Shown piece by piece: positions 7,695-16,959 of a stretch of DNA of 64,000 bases. Source of the DNA: Gillisella vitis (lineage in GTDB: Bacteria > Pseudomonadota > Alphaproteobacteria > Rhizobiales > Rhizobiaceae). Numbering within the stretch: position 1 is the stretch's first letter; every line of letters begins with the position of its first letter. Where the stretch lies: positions 434,001 to 498,000 of the forward strand of contig WPHV01000002.1 of the NCBI GenBank assembly GCA_009744235.1. Reading direction: 5' to 3'. The notes below the pieces were generated by a model. The model was not told where the DNA came from and made no database searches. It saw nothing but the letters and a program-made list of their open reading frames with translations. Made by a program: the position numbers and the translations under genes.

Positions 7695-8528
7695 TCAGAA
7701 TGAAATATCGAAGGATTTATTGAAGGCAATTCCAACGACGTTCTGGTTTTTCGTCCCGAGCTCAGAGGAAACAGGAGAATCGGCGGCATCGCCCACCAGC
7801 CGCTCGAAGCGATCATAGAGTTGCACCGACATGTCGGGCGATATCGTATAGGTGGCCGAGACGGTAAAGCCGACGGATTTGATCCCGGCGCTCGCATCGA
7901 AAGCATTGATCCGGCCATTGCGGCTGGCCTCGGCTGTGGAGACGCCGAAATATTTGTTCATGTAGGAGGTGTCGCCAAAGGTGGCCCTCGGTCCTGCGGA
8001 CAGCAGCCATTTTTCGGAAAGCGGTTGAAACCAGTCCGAGCCGATATCGACGACCAATCCACTGCCATTTGACAGCGCCTGACGGATTTCCGAGCGGACG
8101 CGCCAGACATCCGGCTTGATCCAGTATTGGACGAAGACACCCGCATCAATATCGAATTCGACGTTTTTCAGCCCGTCGAGATTGGTCGATTTGGAGGAGC
8201 GGCTGTCACGAAAGCCAACGACCGGCCCCACTTCAAACCCATGCCCACTGAACACCGTATAATCCAGATTATCGTCAGGCGCTGAATTTTCCTCAGGCTC
8301 TCCAAACCGGCGGATATCGAAGGAGGGAATGACCCCGAACGTATATTGCTTGGAACCGGGATAGCTGGGCGCCAGTTCGACAGCCCCTCCGAGCGTGACC
8401 GTCCAGCGACTGTCCGCATTATCGGCACTCGCGTCGGCGGCATGGCTGCTACAGGCAGAAAACAGCAGGGATGACAGGCAGCCCGCCGCGATCGCACCTC
8501 TAGGATTTATCACTCGATACAAAACCAT
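7695..8528 (-). CDS. MipA/OmpV-family outer-membrane protein
   Basis: This 277-aa protein has an N-terminal signal sequence (hydrophobic stretch about 12-25, then SSHAADA as a probable signal-peptidase I site). Alternating beta-strand segments fill the rest and it ends in a C-terminal Phe, typical of outer-membrane barrels. The stretches WTVTLGGAVELAPSYPGS and GFEVGPVVGFR are characteristic of MipA/OmpV proteins, described as scaffold proteins for murein synthesis machinery or as adhesion/stress-induced porin-like proteins. It is transcribed toward the eight-gene operon with only 8 bp between stops, so it is a separate unit. An ACSS stretch could be read as a lipobox, but the SPI site looks better. 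Confidence 0.8.
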   Translation of the reverse strand: MVLYRVINPRGAIAAGCLSSLLFSACSSHAADASADNADSRWTVTLGGAVELAPSYPGSKQYTFGVIPSFDIRRFGEPEENSAPDDNLDYTVFSGHGFEVGPVVGFRDSRSSKSTNLDGLKNVEFDIDAGVFVQYWIKPDVWRVRSEIRQALSNGSGLVVDIGSDWFQPLSEKWLLSAGPRATFGDTSYMNKYFGVSTAEASRNGRINAFDASAGIKSVGFTVSATYTISPDMSVQLYDRFERLVGDAADSPVSSELGTKNQNVVGIAFNKSFDISF

Positions 8529-8739
8529 CCGTCCAGAAATGCCCTCTGTTAAACCGCAGCGGCAAAGTTACAGATCGGTCATGTTATTGAACTGTCAGGC
8601 CGACATGGTCAAGGATATTGCGTGATCCTCACCGATTCTGCTCGGTTTCCTCAAGTCGAAGTGGATTTAAAGTGACAGTTCTGTTGGTTAAATCAAGCGT
8701 TGCTGTGGCAATGGCTTTTGCAACCAATCGCGTAAATGA

Positions 8740-11094
8740 TTAATGTCTGTCTGGCCCATGGCCGCGCCCCAGCAGCGCCATCAACGCATTGGTGGCAAGT
8801 CCAAGCAGGATCGCGCACAGGACGAGCCCGCCTGCATAGATCACAAAATTGCCTGAGAGCCAGTTTGCCGCGACCAGTCGCATATTGCTGATGCTCAAGG
8901 GCTGCATCGACAACAGGCTGACGTTGCTTGGCTCATTGACGACGATCTCCTGTTTCCTGGCATCATAAACGCTGACACGGCCAGAGATCGCGGTCCAATT
9001 GCGAAGATCGGCGATATCAATGGCGCCGGTTTGTAATAATGCAAGATCAGGGGCGCTGAATGTCGTCAGGATGGCACCGTCGGCATCGACGGATTGAGAC
9101 AGAAATGCACTGGATGCCTGCGGCAGCGTATAGGCGGACTCGGCGCTCGGCCAAAGACTGACGGTCGCCAGGTTGAGATCGAAGGTTTCTTTCATCCAGG
9201 TGTCGACGCTGGAAAAAAATTCCATCACCGTGCCGGAATCAATTTTGTCGCGCCAGGATTTGAGCTTTACGTCAGTGCTAAGATCGCCATCTCCGGCGCC
9301 CTTGGTGTTCAGCTGCACATTGGCAAGTGCCTGGGGTGGAAGGTCCGGTGCCGCTCCGATGAAAATCGCATTGCGACCGGCAAAACGCGGGGGCGATGAC
9401 GCCATTTCGAGAGCAAGGGTTTGGCGGGCCGATGCGGCAAATTTGCCGAGCACGGTTGCGGCTGCGGCCAGCGTCACATCGTCATTCCGGCCGAGAACAA
9501 CCATTGTCGGGGTCTTTGCCGCCGCAAACGGAAAGCCGAGAGCCGCTGTTGCGGCGAGGTCGGGGGCCTGGGTCAGATGCGCGATCGGCGGCATGACGAA
9601 TTGCGAAGAGCCGAACAAGGCAAACCGCGCCGTTTTGTCTGCTGTCTCACCAGGTGCGCAGACGCTGTCCTCCTGGGTCATCATCACGGCTTCCAGCCCG
9701 ATGACATTCACGCCCGGATGAAAATGCCGCAGGGTAACGCGGATCGGATAGTGCCGGAGAACCGCGCCTCCCTTGGACGTGATCGGAACGGTGGTCGCCA
9801 GATGACCATTGACCGATACCACGATCTGGCTACCCGGCAAGACCTTGCTCGAATAGGCGGCGTCCAGCAATATGGTCGCGGTCCCATAATGGTTGGCATA
9901 GAAATCGGCTGGCATGCCCACCGTGAAATCCGTGAAAAAGCGGCGACCTGAAAACTCCTGGTCGGGAAGACCGAGCGCGGCAAAGGACAGCGCCCCGGCC
10001 TTGTCCAGAATAGGTGTATCGACGCCGCGCCAGGCCGAGGTTTTCAACATCCGCCGCTCGCCGTCTTGCGCGAACTGAACAAAGTTATCAGCAATCGCTT
10101 TGATGTCGCGCCAATCCGGGCCGCTGAAGGCGAGGACCGACACGCCTGGCCGGCCCGGAAGCGCCATGAAGCCAGCCATCGTGCCGTTCAGCTTTCTGGT
10201 ATCAGCGTTTACGGCATTATTGATGCCGATCAGGCCCGCCATTTGCGATGTGGTGGCCGCCACGACCACAAGCTCTCCGGGGGCCGGTCGTGCGGGCATG
10301 GTTTTCGTGAAGCTGAAGGAGCCGTTGGCCACACCGCTCAGCAGCGACAGCCCTTGGGCCAACTGGAGCAATGCGGGGGTTGCGGATGGCTGTTCGAAAT
10401 CCGGAGAAACGATTGTGAAATGGCTGCGGCCTTTTTCATCGACACCAAGTGCGCGCACATCGTCGAGACGTTTCATGCCGTTGGCGTTAGGGTCCGCAAA
10501 TGTCAGATAGGTTTTTGCCGCATCGAGCTGCGTCCACAATTCATAGGTGGATTGGATGGTGCAGTCGGTGCGGTGCCGCTGCTCTGCGGCAAAACTGATC
10601 CGGTTTAAGCCTGGAACAAGAGCGCCTCGCGGCACGGAAATCGTGTTTTGCTGCGCAGACTGGCCGCCTCTGATCGGCAGGTTTAGAACCGGTGTGTCAT
10701 TGATGGTGATAAGAAGGTTAGAGGCTTCCGGGGCAACGACCAATGCGTTGCTATAGCTCAGCACCAGCGTTGCATCGGCTGAGGCTTGTTCCGGTGTCAG
10801 GTAAATCGACATCGCCTGCCGGGCCAGTTCGCCTTGCAGCTTGAGAGCCGGCGTCGTCAGCAGGTAACGGCGTGACAGGCTCTCGCTTTGCTGTTGTGCC
10901 GGGCGGTTGGACAGGGGAATGCCGGGGATCGGCGTAGTCGGGACGGGGACAGGCGCCTTGGTCGCGGGCAGGCCGGGTATCGGCGCGCCCGGCATTGTAT
11001 TGCTTTCGGGGCTCATGTCGAAAGGCGCCATCTGGGCAAGTGCTGACCCAGCGCTGGCCAAAAGCATCAAAATCAGGGCAAAAGCTGTTTTCAC
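8740..11094 (-). CDS. bcsB: Cellulose synthase periplasmic subunit BcsB
   Basis: This is a 784-aa protein. The GTG at 11094 is chosen because it overlaps the bcsA stop (GTGA) and gives a clean signal peptide (KTAFALILMLLASAGSALAQ); a longer reading would add unlikely sequence from within bcsA. The protein has the BcsB arrangement of repeated carbohydrate-binding and ferredoxin-like domains, with recognisable stretches such as FAAEQRHRTDC, VSVNGHLATTVP and IYDRDF-type barrel ends. It closes with one C-terminal membrane helix (about residues 750-775) that anchors it to BcsA. BcsB guides the glucan through the periplasm and is needed for synthase activity. It is co-transcribed with bcsA. Confidence 0.92.
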   Translation of the reverse strand: MKTAFALILMLLASAGSALAQMAPFDMSPESNTMPGAPIPGLPATKAPVPVPTTPIPGIPLSNRPAQQQSESLSRRYLLTTPALKLQGELARQAMSIYLTPEQASADATLVLSYSNALVVAPEASNLLITINDTPVLNLPIRGGQSAQQNTISVPRGALVPGLNRISFAAEQRHRTDCTIQSTYELWTQLDAAKTYLTFADPNANGMKRLDDVRALGVDEKGRSHFTIVSPDFEQPSATPALLQLAQGLSLLSGVANGSFSFTKTMPARPAPGELVVVAATTSQMAGLIGINNAVNADTRKLNGTMAGFMALPGRPGVSVLAFSGPDWRDIKAIADNFVQFAQDGERRMLKTSAWRGVDTPILDKAGALSFAALGLPDQEFSGRRFFTDFTVGMPADFYANHYGTATILLDAAYSSKVLPGSQIVVSVNGHLATTVPITSKGGAVLRHYPIRVTLRHFHPGVNVIGLEAVMMTQEDSVCAPGETADKTARFALFGSSQFVMPPIAHLTQAPDLAATAALGFPFAAAKTPTMVVLGRNDDVTLAAAATVLGKFAASARQTLALEMASSPPRFAGRNAIFIGAAPDLPPQALANVQLNTKGAGDGDLSTDVKLKSWRDKIDSGTVMEFFSSVDTWMKETFDLNLATVSLWPSAESAYTLPQASSAFLSQSVDADGAILTTFSAPDLALLQTGAIDIADLRNWTAISGRVSVYDARKQEIVVNEPSNVSLLSMQPLSISNMRLVAANWLSGNFVIYAGGLVLCAILLGLATNALMALLGRGHGPDRH

Positions 11095-13280
11095 TGTTCG
11101 CCCTCCTGCTTCGCGTCGTTTTTGGCTTTCGAAGAAAGCAGCAGGAGCAGATAATGCAGGCCACGCAGTGTCTGCGTCAGGGACAGGCGCAGGAACATCC
11201 AGGCTCCACCCAAAAGGCCAGGATTGTGGCGTCGCGACTGTTGAAACAGGCTCCACTGCTGGGCATTTGCAAAGATCAGATCGGCGATGAATTCATGGTG
11301 GCGCACGGTTTCCGGGAGATAGCGGCAGCCGATTGAGACGATATCGCCATTGAACTGGAAATGGCGGATATTGACAGGCAGTTCGGCCCATCCCGTCGTG
11401 CCATGCGGTTGAAAGGTCACCGCGCCCAAGATGTCCCGCTTGAAGATTTCGCGGTCGCGAGTGAAAATTTGCAGGCTTGCACCATTGACCGACACATCAT
11501 CGATCATTGCCGGATAGGTTTTTCCACCCACGGAAAACTCGCAGCGCCGGCTGACCTGCACACGACGTGACGACTGCCGCTCACCCCGCTCCGAGACGAC
11601 GCCCAGGGCGCATCCGGCCATGATCAGATTGACCAGGTTCCAGCCACCGACCACCAGTGTCACGTCAAACCTGTAGGGATCGCTGTAGAGCCTGTAGACC
11701 GTCACTGCGAAAGCAAGCAGTAGGATGAAGAAAATCAGGAAAAACGGCCGGCTGATTTCCGACAGACGGCTTTCCGTTACGCTTTCATCCTTGGCGGTGA
11801 CCTTGAAGGTCGGTCGCCGTGGGTCCCACATTACCGAGAGGATCGCCGGTAGCAGATGGATCGATTGCACATATTCGTAAAGCTCCGAAATCCACGGCCA
11901 GCGGAAGGAACCATAGAGGTAGTTCTGAACCATCAGGTTCACGAGCATGTATGACAGGGTATAGGCCATGAACTCGCCACCCGAGCCCATGAAAATCTGT
12001 AGATCGAAAAACAGGTAGAACAGCGGCGCCATCAGGAAGATTGCCCGGGGAAAGGGAAACAGCCAGAACATCGTTGATGACATGTAGCAGAGCCGCTGCG
12101 GCAGGGTCAGGCCGCGCTTGAGTGGCGGAAAACGGAACCGCATGATCTGCATCATGCCCTGAGCCCAGCGGCTGCGCTGGCCGATAAAGCTGGCAAAGGT
12201 GGCCGGTTGCAGCCCGGCGATCAGTGGCATATCGACAAAAACACTGTTCCAGCCGCGCGAGTGCAGTTCAAGCGCCGTTTCGCAATCCTCGGTGATGGAA
12301 AGGCCGCTGAAACCCTTGGTTTCAAGCAGCGCTTCTCGGCGCAGCACGGCTGCCGATCCGCAGAAAAATGCGGCGTTCCATTTGTCGAGACCGCGCTGGA
12401 TGATGCCGTAGAACATTTCGTTCTCGCTCGGCATCTTGTTGAACGTGTTGAGGTTCCGCTCGACCGGGTCCGGGTTGATGAAGAAATGCGGCGTCTGGAC
12501 CAGGAAAAGACGGGGGTCATCCCCGAAATAGCCGACGGTTTCCTTCAGAAAGCTGCGGGCCGGAGCGTGGTCGGCGTCGAAAACGGCGATCAGTTCTCCG
12601 CTGGAATGGTCGAGGCCATTGTTGAGATTGCCAGCCTTTGCATGCTCGTTGCGCTCGCGTGTCAGATAGCGCACGCCAAGCTGGCTACAGAGCGCCTGAA
12701 GCGCATGATAACGCTGCTCGGCGAATTTTGCTGCCAGCAGGTCGGTGGATTGACGCTTCTGCTCTGTGGAGCCGTCATCCAGCAGCCAAACGGTGAATTT
12801 TTCAGTCGGATAATCGAGATTGCGGGCCGCAGCCAGCGTATTGGCCAGCAAGGCTTCGTCTTCGTTATAGCTTGGTACGAAGATATCGACGATTGGCAGT
12901 TCTTCAGCGGCAAGCGTGCGAAAAGGCTTGCGCGGCGGTAGCGGCATGGACACCACGAACAGGCTGAGAAACAGCATCAGGACGCTGTACATCTCGGCCA
13001 GATAGACAAGCAGGCCGGGGATGAAATTTTCAAGCTGGTTGACCGGCGGCAAGGTACTGCTGGTGCGCCAATAGACATAGCGCAGCACAATGGCTGTCGA
13101 GAGCGACAGAAAAACAATGCGGCCGTGTCCTTCGATCCGCATCATTCTCATCACCGAAACGATGATGAGAATGATGAATGTCGTCACCAGCTGCGTTCGG
13201 GTGTCGATGGGCAGAAATGTCAGGGCCAGCATCGCCGCCGCGCAGATCAGCCAGAGCAGGAAGCGGACCAAAAACACCAT
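11091..13280 (-). CDS. bcsA: Cellulose synthase catalytic subunit BcsA
   Basis: This 729-aa inner-membrane family 2 glycosyltransferase polymerises UDP-glucose into beta-1,4-glucan and exports it. Membrane helices flank the catalytic core (about 130-380). The core contains DDG (168-170), DAD (235-237), TED (330-332) and QRSRW (368-372), the D,D,D,QxxRW signature of processive synthases. A C-terminal PilZ domain from about residue 565 has RQSSR and DVSVNGA, the RxxxR and (D/N)xSxxG pair that binds cyclic di-GMP, so activity should be c-di-GMP dependent. Upstream is bcsN on the same strand (101-bp gap) and downstream is bcsB, which it overlaps. Confidence 0.95.
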   Translation of the reverse strand: MVFLVRFLLWLICAAAMLALTFLPIDTRTQLVTTFIILIIVSVMRMMRIEGHGRIVFLSLSTAIVLRYVYWRTSSTLPPVNQLENFIPGLLVYLAEMYSVLMLFLSLFVVSMPLPPRKPFRTLAAEELPIVDIFVPSYNEDEALLANTLAAARNLDYPTEKFTVWLLDDGSTEQKRQSTDLLAAKFAEQRYHALQALCSQLGVRYLTRERNEHAKAGNLNNGLDHSSGELIAVFDADHAPARSFLKETVGYFGDDPRLFLVQTPHFFINPDPVERNLNTFNKMPSENEMFYGIIQRGLDKWNAAFFCGSAAVLRREALLETKGFSGLSITEDCETALELHSRGWNSVFVDMPLIAGLQPATFASFIGQRSRWAQGMMQIMRFRFPPLKRGLTLPQRLCYMSSTMFWLFPFPRAIFLMAPLFYLFFDLQIFMGSGGEFMAYTLSYMLVNLMVQNYLYGSFRWPWISELYEYVQSIHLLPAILSVMWDPRRPTFKVTAKDESVTESRLSEISRPFFLIFFILLLAFAVTVYRLYSDPYRFDVTLVVGGWNLVNLIMAGCALGVVSERGERQSSRRVQVSRRCEFSVGGKTYPAMIDDVSVNGASLQIFTRDREIFKRDILGAVTFQPHGTTGWAELPVNIRHFQFNGDIVSIGCRYLPETVRHHEFIADLIFANAQQWSLFQQSRRHNPGLLGGAWMFLRLSLTQTLRGLHYLLLLLSSKAKNDAKQEGEQ

Positions 13281-13381
13281 TGTCTAATCCTCGAAATCCC
13301 GGTCATGGGGGACGCGTTGCGGCCAAAGCGATGCAGCGGATTTTTTGCCTGTGGCCACCAAGCTCATGGGTGCCATCCATC

Positions 13382-14452
13382 TCATGGGCATTGTCCAGCT
13401 TGGGTCGCCCCAGATTGGGCCGAAGTTGCGCCAATGCAGGCGGGCGATGGTACGACAGAACCCGCTCTTGTGGTCTGTGAGGACGGCGACGGGCTTGTCG
13501 CGCCCGATCTGGCTGGCGAAGGTACCGCTGCATGGGCGCCACCGATCTGGCTGGGTGACGGAACGATCGTGCCTTGCGCACCTGCCGGCAATGGTCGAGG
13601 ATTGGATGTCACCGAACCAGGAGAGGCAGACTGTGATATCGCCGCATTTGTCTGGGCCGGACGCGGGGCTCGGCGCTCGGTCGGATATTGAGGCTGAGTG
13701 GCTACTGGGGCCGAAGGGACCGGCAGAATGGGCGTTGCCGGAGGATAAATCGGCGCGCTGCTACCGCCCAGGCGCGCGTCGAGCGGCGGCGGGCCACCGT
13801 AAGGGTTCCAGCCGGGGCTATCGACGGTGCCGGCAAGGGTAAAGCCATACATCAGCGATAGAAGCTGCTGTTCGCTTGCCAGCCTGTCGCAAAGGCGCAT
13901 GCGGATCTGAACAGTTCCGCCATCGACAAAGGGACCACGCTGGCCTTGCCGGGCGCGCAATTGCTGCCAGGCATAAAGGCAGAGATCGTTGCCGCTGGAG
14001 CGGCCCACCGCATAGCCGAAAGGTCCAAAATCATTCTGCACGACGTAAGGCGCTCGGGTCATGGCGAGGCCCGGCAGGGTGCCGCGCATTTCCGAATTGA
14101 TCCGGGCATCGGTCAATGAGGCCGAGGAGAGGGCGTTGTCGCCGTAGCGATTGGGATTTTCCGTTCCGTAAAACCGCACCTGCACGACATTTTGTCCCGG
14201 AACCGTCGAATTGGTCGACAGGGCAATTTCCTGCTGCACCGCATTGCTGAAGCGCTTTTGCGTGACGCCGACGATGGAGAACTCGCCCGGTGGAGGTAAA
14301 AGCATGGCCTGGTCGGCGGAGAGCGCCCGCGTTTCGTCGTTCAGCCGCACCGGATTGCCGGCACAGGCGGACAAAAGGGCCACAAGAACAAAAGCGGGTG
14401 AGCAGAGTGTGCCCCGCAACAGTCCCGCTAGAATCGGTCGGTCTAGAATCAT
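13382..14452 (-). CDS. bcsN: Cellulose biosynthesis protein BcsN (lipoprotein)
   Basis: This 356-aa protein has a lipobox-type signal (VLVALLSACAGN, Cys about residue 31). A conserved domain of about 220 residues follows, matching the BcsN proteins of rhizobial cellulose clusters in position and in patterns such as LPPPGEFSIVGVTQKRFSNA and YGTENPNRYG. The last 110 residues are low-complexity Pro/Ser/Ala/Gly sequence with repeated VPSPxxIG(A/G)-like units, rather like a surface or wall-spanning linker. The exact role of BcsN is not known to me; it is restricted to cellulose loci of alphaproteobacteria. It is upstream of bcsA on the same strand and divergent from the TPR gene at 14616. Confidence 0.8.
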   Translation of the reverse strand: MILDRPILAGLLRGTLCSPAFVLVALLSACAGNPVRLNDETRALSADQAMLLPPPGEFSIVGVTQKRFSNAVQQEIALSTNSTVPGQNVVQVRFYGTENPNRYGDNALSSASLTDARINSEMRGTLPGLAMTRAPYVVQNDFGPFGYAVGRSSGNDLCLYAWQQLRARQGQRGPFVDGGTVQIRMRLCDRLASEQQLLSLMYGFTLAGTVDSPGWNPYGGPPPLDARLGGSSAPIYPPATPILPVPSAPVATQPQYPTERRAPRPAQTNAAISQSASPGSVTSNPRPLPAGAQGTIVPSPSQIGGAHAAVPSPARSGATSPSPSSQTTRAGSVVPSPACIGATSAQSGATQAGQCP

Positions 14453-14615
14453 GGACTCGTCTTACGCCAGAAACTGCATTGACGAAATTTAAAACCTTTC
14501 AAAGTGTAAGACTTCCCTGCCGATTCGATCAAAATAAACCATTTCTTTACCCTAACGGTTAAAAGTCAGATCTTATTGGCTTTGCATTTCGGCCGATAAT
14601 GCGGACGGAGTTCTC

Positions 14616-16886
14616 ATGCGTACATCACTCATAGCGCTTATAGCGATTGCGGCCGGAGCCGTGGGTGCCGTGGGGGTTTTTCCGGGCCATGAGGATCTTG
14701 CGACTGTTTCGAAAAATTCGCAGGTCTCTGGCCAGGATGGCCGTGAGGACGAGGTGGCTGGCGAGCAGGTGCAGGCTGGAAAGTCCGAGCGTCTGCCCGC
14801 GCCGCGGACCATGCCCGTGCAATTGCTGGCAGAGGCGCCCGCGCCCGACCAGTCAGCTCCCACCCGCGCCAACTCGCCGCTTGTCCCTGTTGCCGGGGAA
14901 CAGTCTGCCGCACCGGTAAAGCCCAACGAGGGTGGAGGGTCTGGAGAAACCAGCCGCCCATCGGTTGATGAAAGCGCGTTGCGTTATTTTGCGGCCCGTG
15001 GTGATACGGTTCGGTTGCAGGCTGAGATTTCTCGCCTGCGCATGCTTTATCCCGGCTGGCAGCCGCCGGAAAATCCGATGTCCATCACAACCGGGGTGGA
15101 TAGTTTCGTCCAGTCTCTCTGGCAGGCCTATGCCGACGGTCGCTATGAGGAAGTGCGCAAAGCCATTGCCGGGCGCCAGCAAAGTGAACCCGGTTGGATG
15201 CCACCGGAGGAGTTGCAGGGAAGCCTGAGGCTTGCCGAGGCCCGCCAAAGCCTGGTCAAGGCATCCGATGATAAGCGTTACGACAGTGTTATTTCACTGG
15301 CCTCGGGCGCGCCGGAACTGCTGACCTGTACGGAGGTCGATGTTTTGTGGCGTGTTGCCGAGGCTTTCGCCAGGACAAGCAAGCCGGAACGCGCCCGCGA
15401 TGTCTATGCCTATGTGCTGAAAACCTGCCGGACCCCACAATTGCGGCTGGCATCCATGCAGAAGGCAAGCACTCTGTTGCAGCCCGCTCTGCTCGAAGAC
15501 CTCCTGAAGCTGGAACAGCCCAGTGCTGACGGACATCCGGAATTTGACGGCATTCGTGACGATATTGCCCGCCAGATCGTGGCGCGCGCCGGGCAGGATG
15601 CCGGGATTGCCGTGCAGGGCGTTGAGTTGGAGCGGTTGGAAAAGGTTGCCGAACGCGAAGGCAAGGCCAGCGATGCCCTGCTGCTCGGCTGGTATCATTA
15701 CCGCCGCAACGATATGGCCACTGCGAAGGAATGGTTTAACCGTTCCTACGCAAAAGAGCCGATTGCCTCTGCCGCCCAGGGATTGGCCTTGACGCAGGTG
15801 GCGCTTGGCACACCGGGCGAGGCGGAAAATACCATGTTCCGCTTTTACGGCGCCGATCAGCAGGCGCGGGCTGTCTATCTCTCGGCGGTTGCCGCATTGC
15901 TGTCGCAGGAGCCGCCAAAGGTCATCGACAATGGCGTGCTGTCCCGCATGGCGCCGGTGGTCATTGCAGCCCGCAATTCAGCGGCAGCCGAGCAGTTCGG
16001 CTGGTATGCGAGAGCGCTGCAACAGATGTCGACGGCGGCGGACTGGTTTCGGCTGGTTTTGTCCTGGGATGCCACCTATGAACCCGCGGCCTACGGGCTG
16101 GCCCTGTCGCTCGACACTCTGGGCGACAAGACCGGCGTAGCGCAGATCAAGGCGAAATGGGCCGGCCAGTCCGACCGGATCGCCGCAGTCGGCGAAATCA
16201 GGCCATCCCGAGACCGGCTTGCGGAAAAACAAGCCGTGCGGTCTCCCGATCGCCCGGCTGTTGCCGAAACGGGAAGTTCCACGTCCGAGGCTGTCAGCCG
16301 GACGCGCTCAAGGCCGACCATGGTTGCCTTGCAGCAAAATACCGGGGCAGCAGCGGCCAGGCGGTCTGGCTGCTCTTCGACCCTTCCTGCCGGGCAATTG
16401 TCGCCGCCGGAAGCTTTGATGCGCGGCTGGTGTCTGATGGATCTTAAGCGTCCGATGGAGGCGGTCGAGGCGTTCGACCGGGCATTCAGTGGCGGCGACC
16501 TGACGCTTCGACAGGATGCCGCCTATGGCAAGAGCCTGGCGCTGCTGCGGTTGAAATTGACCGATAAAGCCGCCGCCGCCGCCGCGTCCGTGCCGCTTGG
16601 CAAGGAGCGGGCGCGTGAGCTGCAATTGGCGATCCTGGCCGACCGGGCTGTGGGCGCGTTCCAGCTTGGTCGTGCCCGTGAGGCGCTGGTTGCGCTCGAC
16701 CAGCGCGCACGCCTGATGGCGGAACCACAGGATCTGCTTTTGCTGCGGGGCTATGCCTATCAGAAGCTCGGTTATGTCGGTGAGGCGCGCCAGATTTTCG
16801 AAACGCTATCGGATATCGGTAATACATCCGCTCTCAAGGCCTTGGCCGATATCCGCGCCAATGATCCCGGCGAACCGCATGGCTGA
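14616..16886 (+). CDS. TPR protein of the cellulose locus (BcsK-like candidate)
   Basis: This 756-aa protein begins with a hydrophobic signal/anchor (RTSLIALIAIAAGAVGAVGVF). An Ala/Pro-rich linker of about 90 residues follows, then helical repeats that look like degenerate TPRs (for example LLGWYHYRRNDMATAKEWFNRSYA and GYAYQKLGYVGEARQIFE). The C-terminus ends in soluble sequence, without the beta-barrel domain that makes BcsC an outer-membrane channel. In bcsN-type clusters a TPR protein called BcsK is known to stand in for BcsC; I assign it there from location and architecture only. It probably acts in the periplasm as a scaffold for glucan export. It is divergent from bcsN across a 163-bp AT-rich gap. 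Confidence 0.65.
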   Translation: MRTSLIALIAIAAGAVGAVGVFPGHEDLATVSKNSQVSGQDGREDEVAGEQVQAGKSERLPAPRTMPVQLLAEAPAPDQSAPTRANSPLVPVAGEQSAAPVKPNEGGGSGETSRPSVDESALRYFAARGDTVRLQAEISRLRMLYPGWQPPENPMSITTGVDSFVQSLWQAYADGRYEEVRKAIAGRQQSEPGWMPPEELQGSLRLAEARQSLVKASDDKRYDSVISLASGAPELLTCTEVDVLWRVAEAFARTSKPERARDVYAYVLKTCRTPQLRLASMQKASTLLQPALLEDLLKLEQPSADGHPEFDGIRDDIARQIVARAGQDAGIAVQGVELERLEKVAEREGKASDALLLGWYHYRRNDMATAKEWFNRSYAKEPIASAAQGLALTQVALGTPGEAENTMFRFYGADQQARAVYLSAVAALLSQEPPKVIDNGVLSRMAPVVIAARNSAAAEQFGWYARALQQMSTAADWFRLVLSWDATYEPAAYGLALSLDTLGDKTGVAQIKAKWAGQSDRIAAVGEIRPSRDRLAEKQAVRSPDRPAVAETGSSTSEAVSRTRSRPTMVALQQNTGAAAARRSGCSSTLPAGQLSPPEALMRGWCLMDLKRPMEAVEAFDRAFSGGDLTLRQDAAYGKSLALLRLKLTDKAAAAAASVPLGKERARELQLAILADRAVGAFQLGRAREALVALDQRARLMAEPQDLLLLRGYAYQKLGYVGEARQIFETLSDIGNTSALKALADIRANDPGEPHG

Positions 16887-16959
16887 TATCAGGATTGGGT
16901 AAGCAATGCCTGAAAACGCCTATGTCCAATACCGTAGGCTCAATCTGAACCCGATAAAT

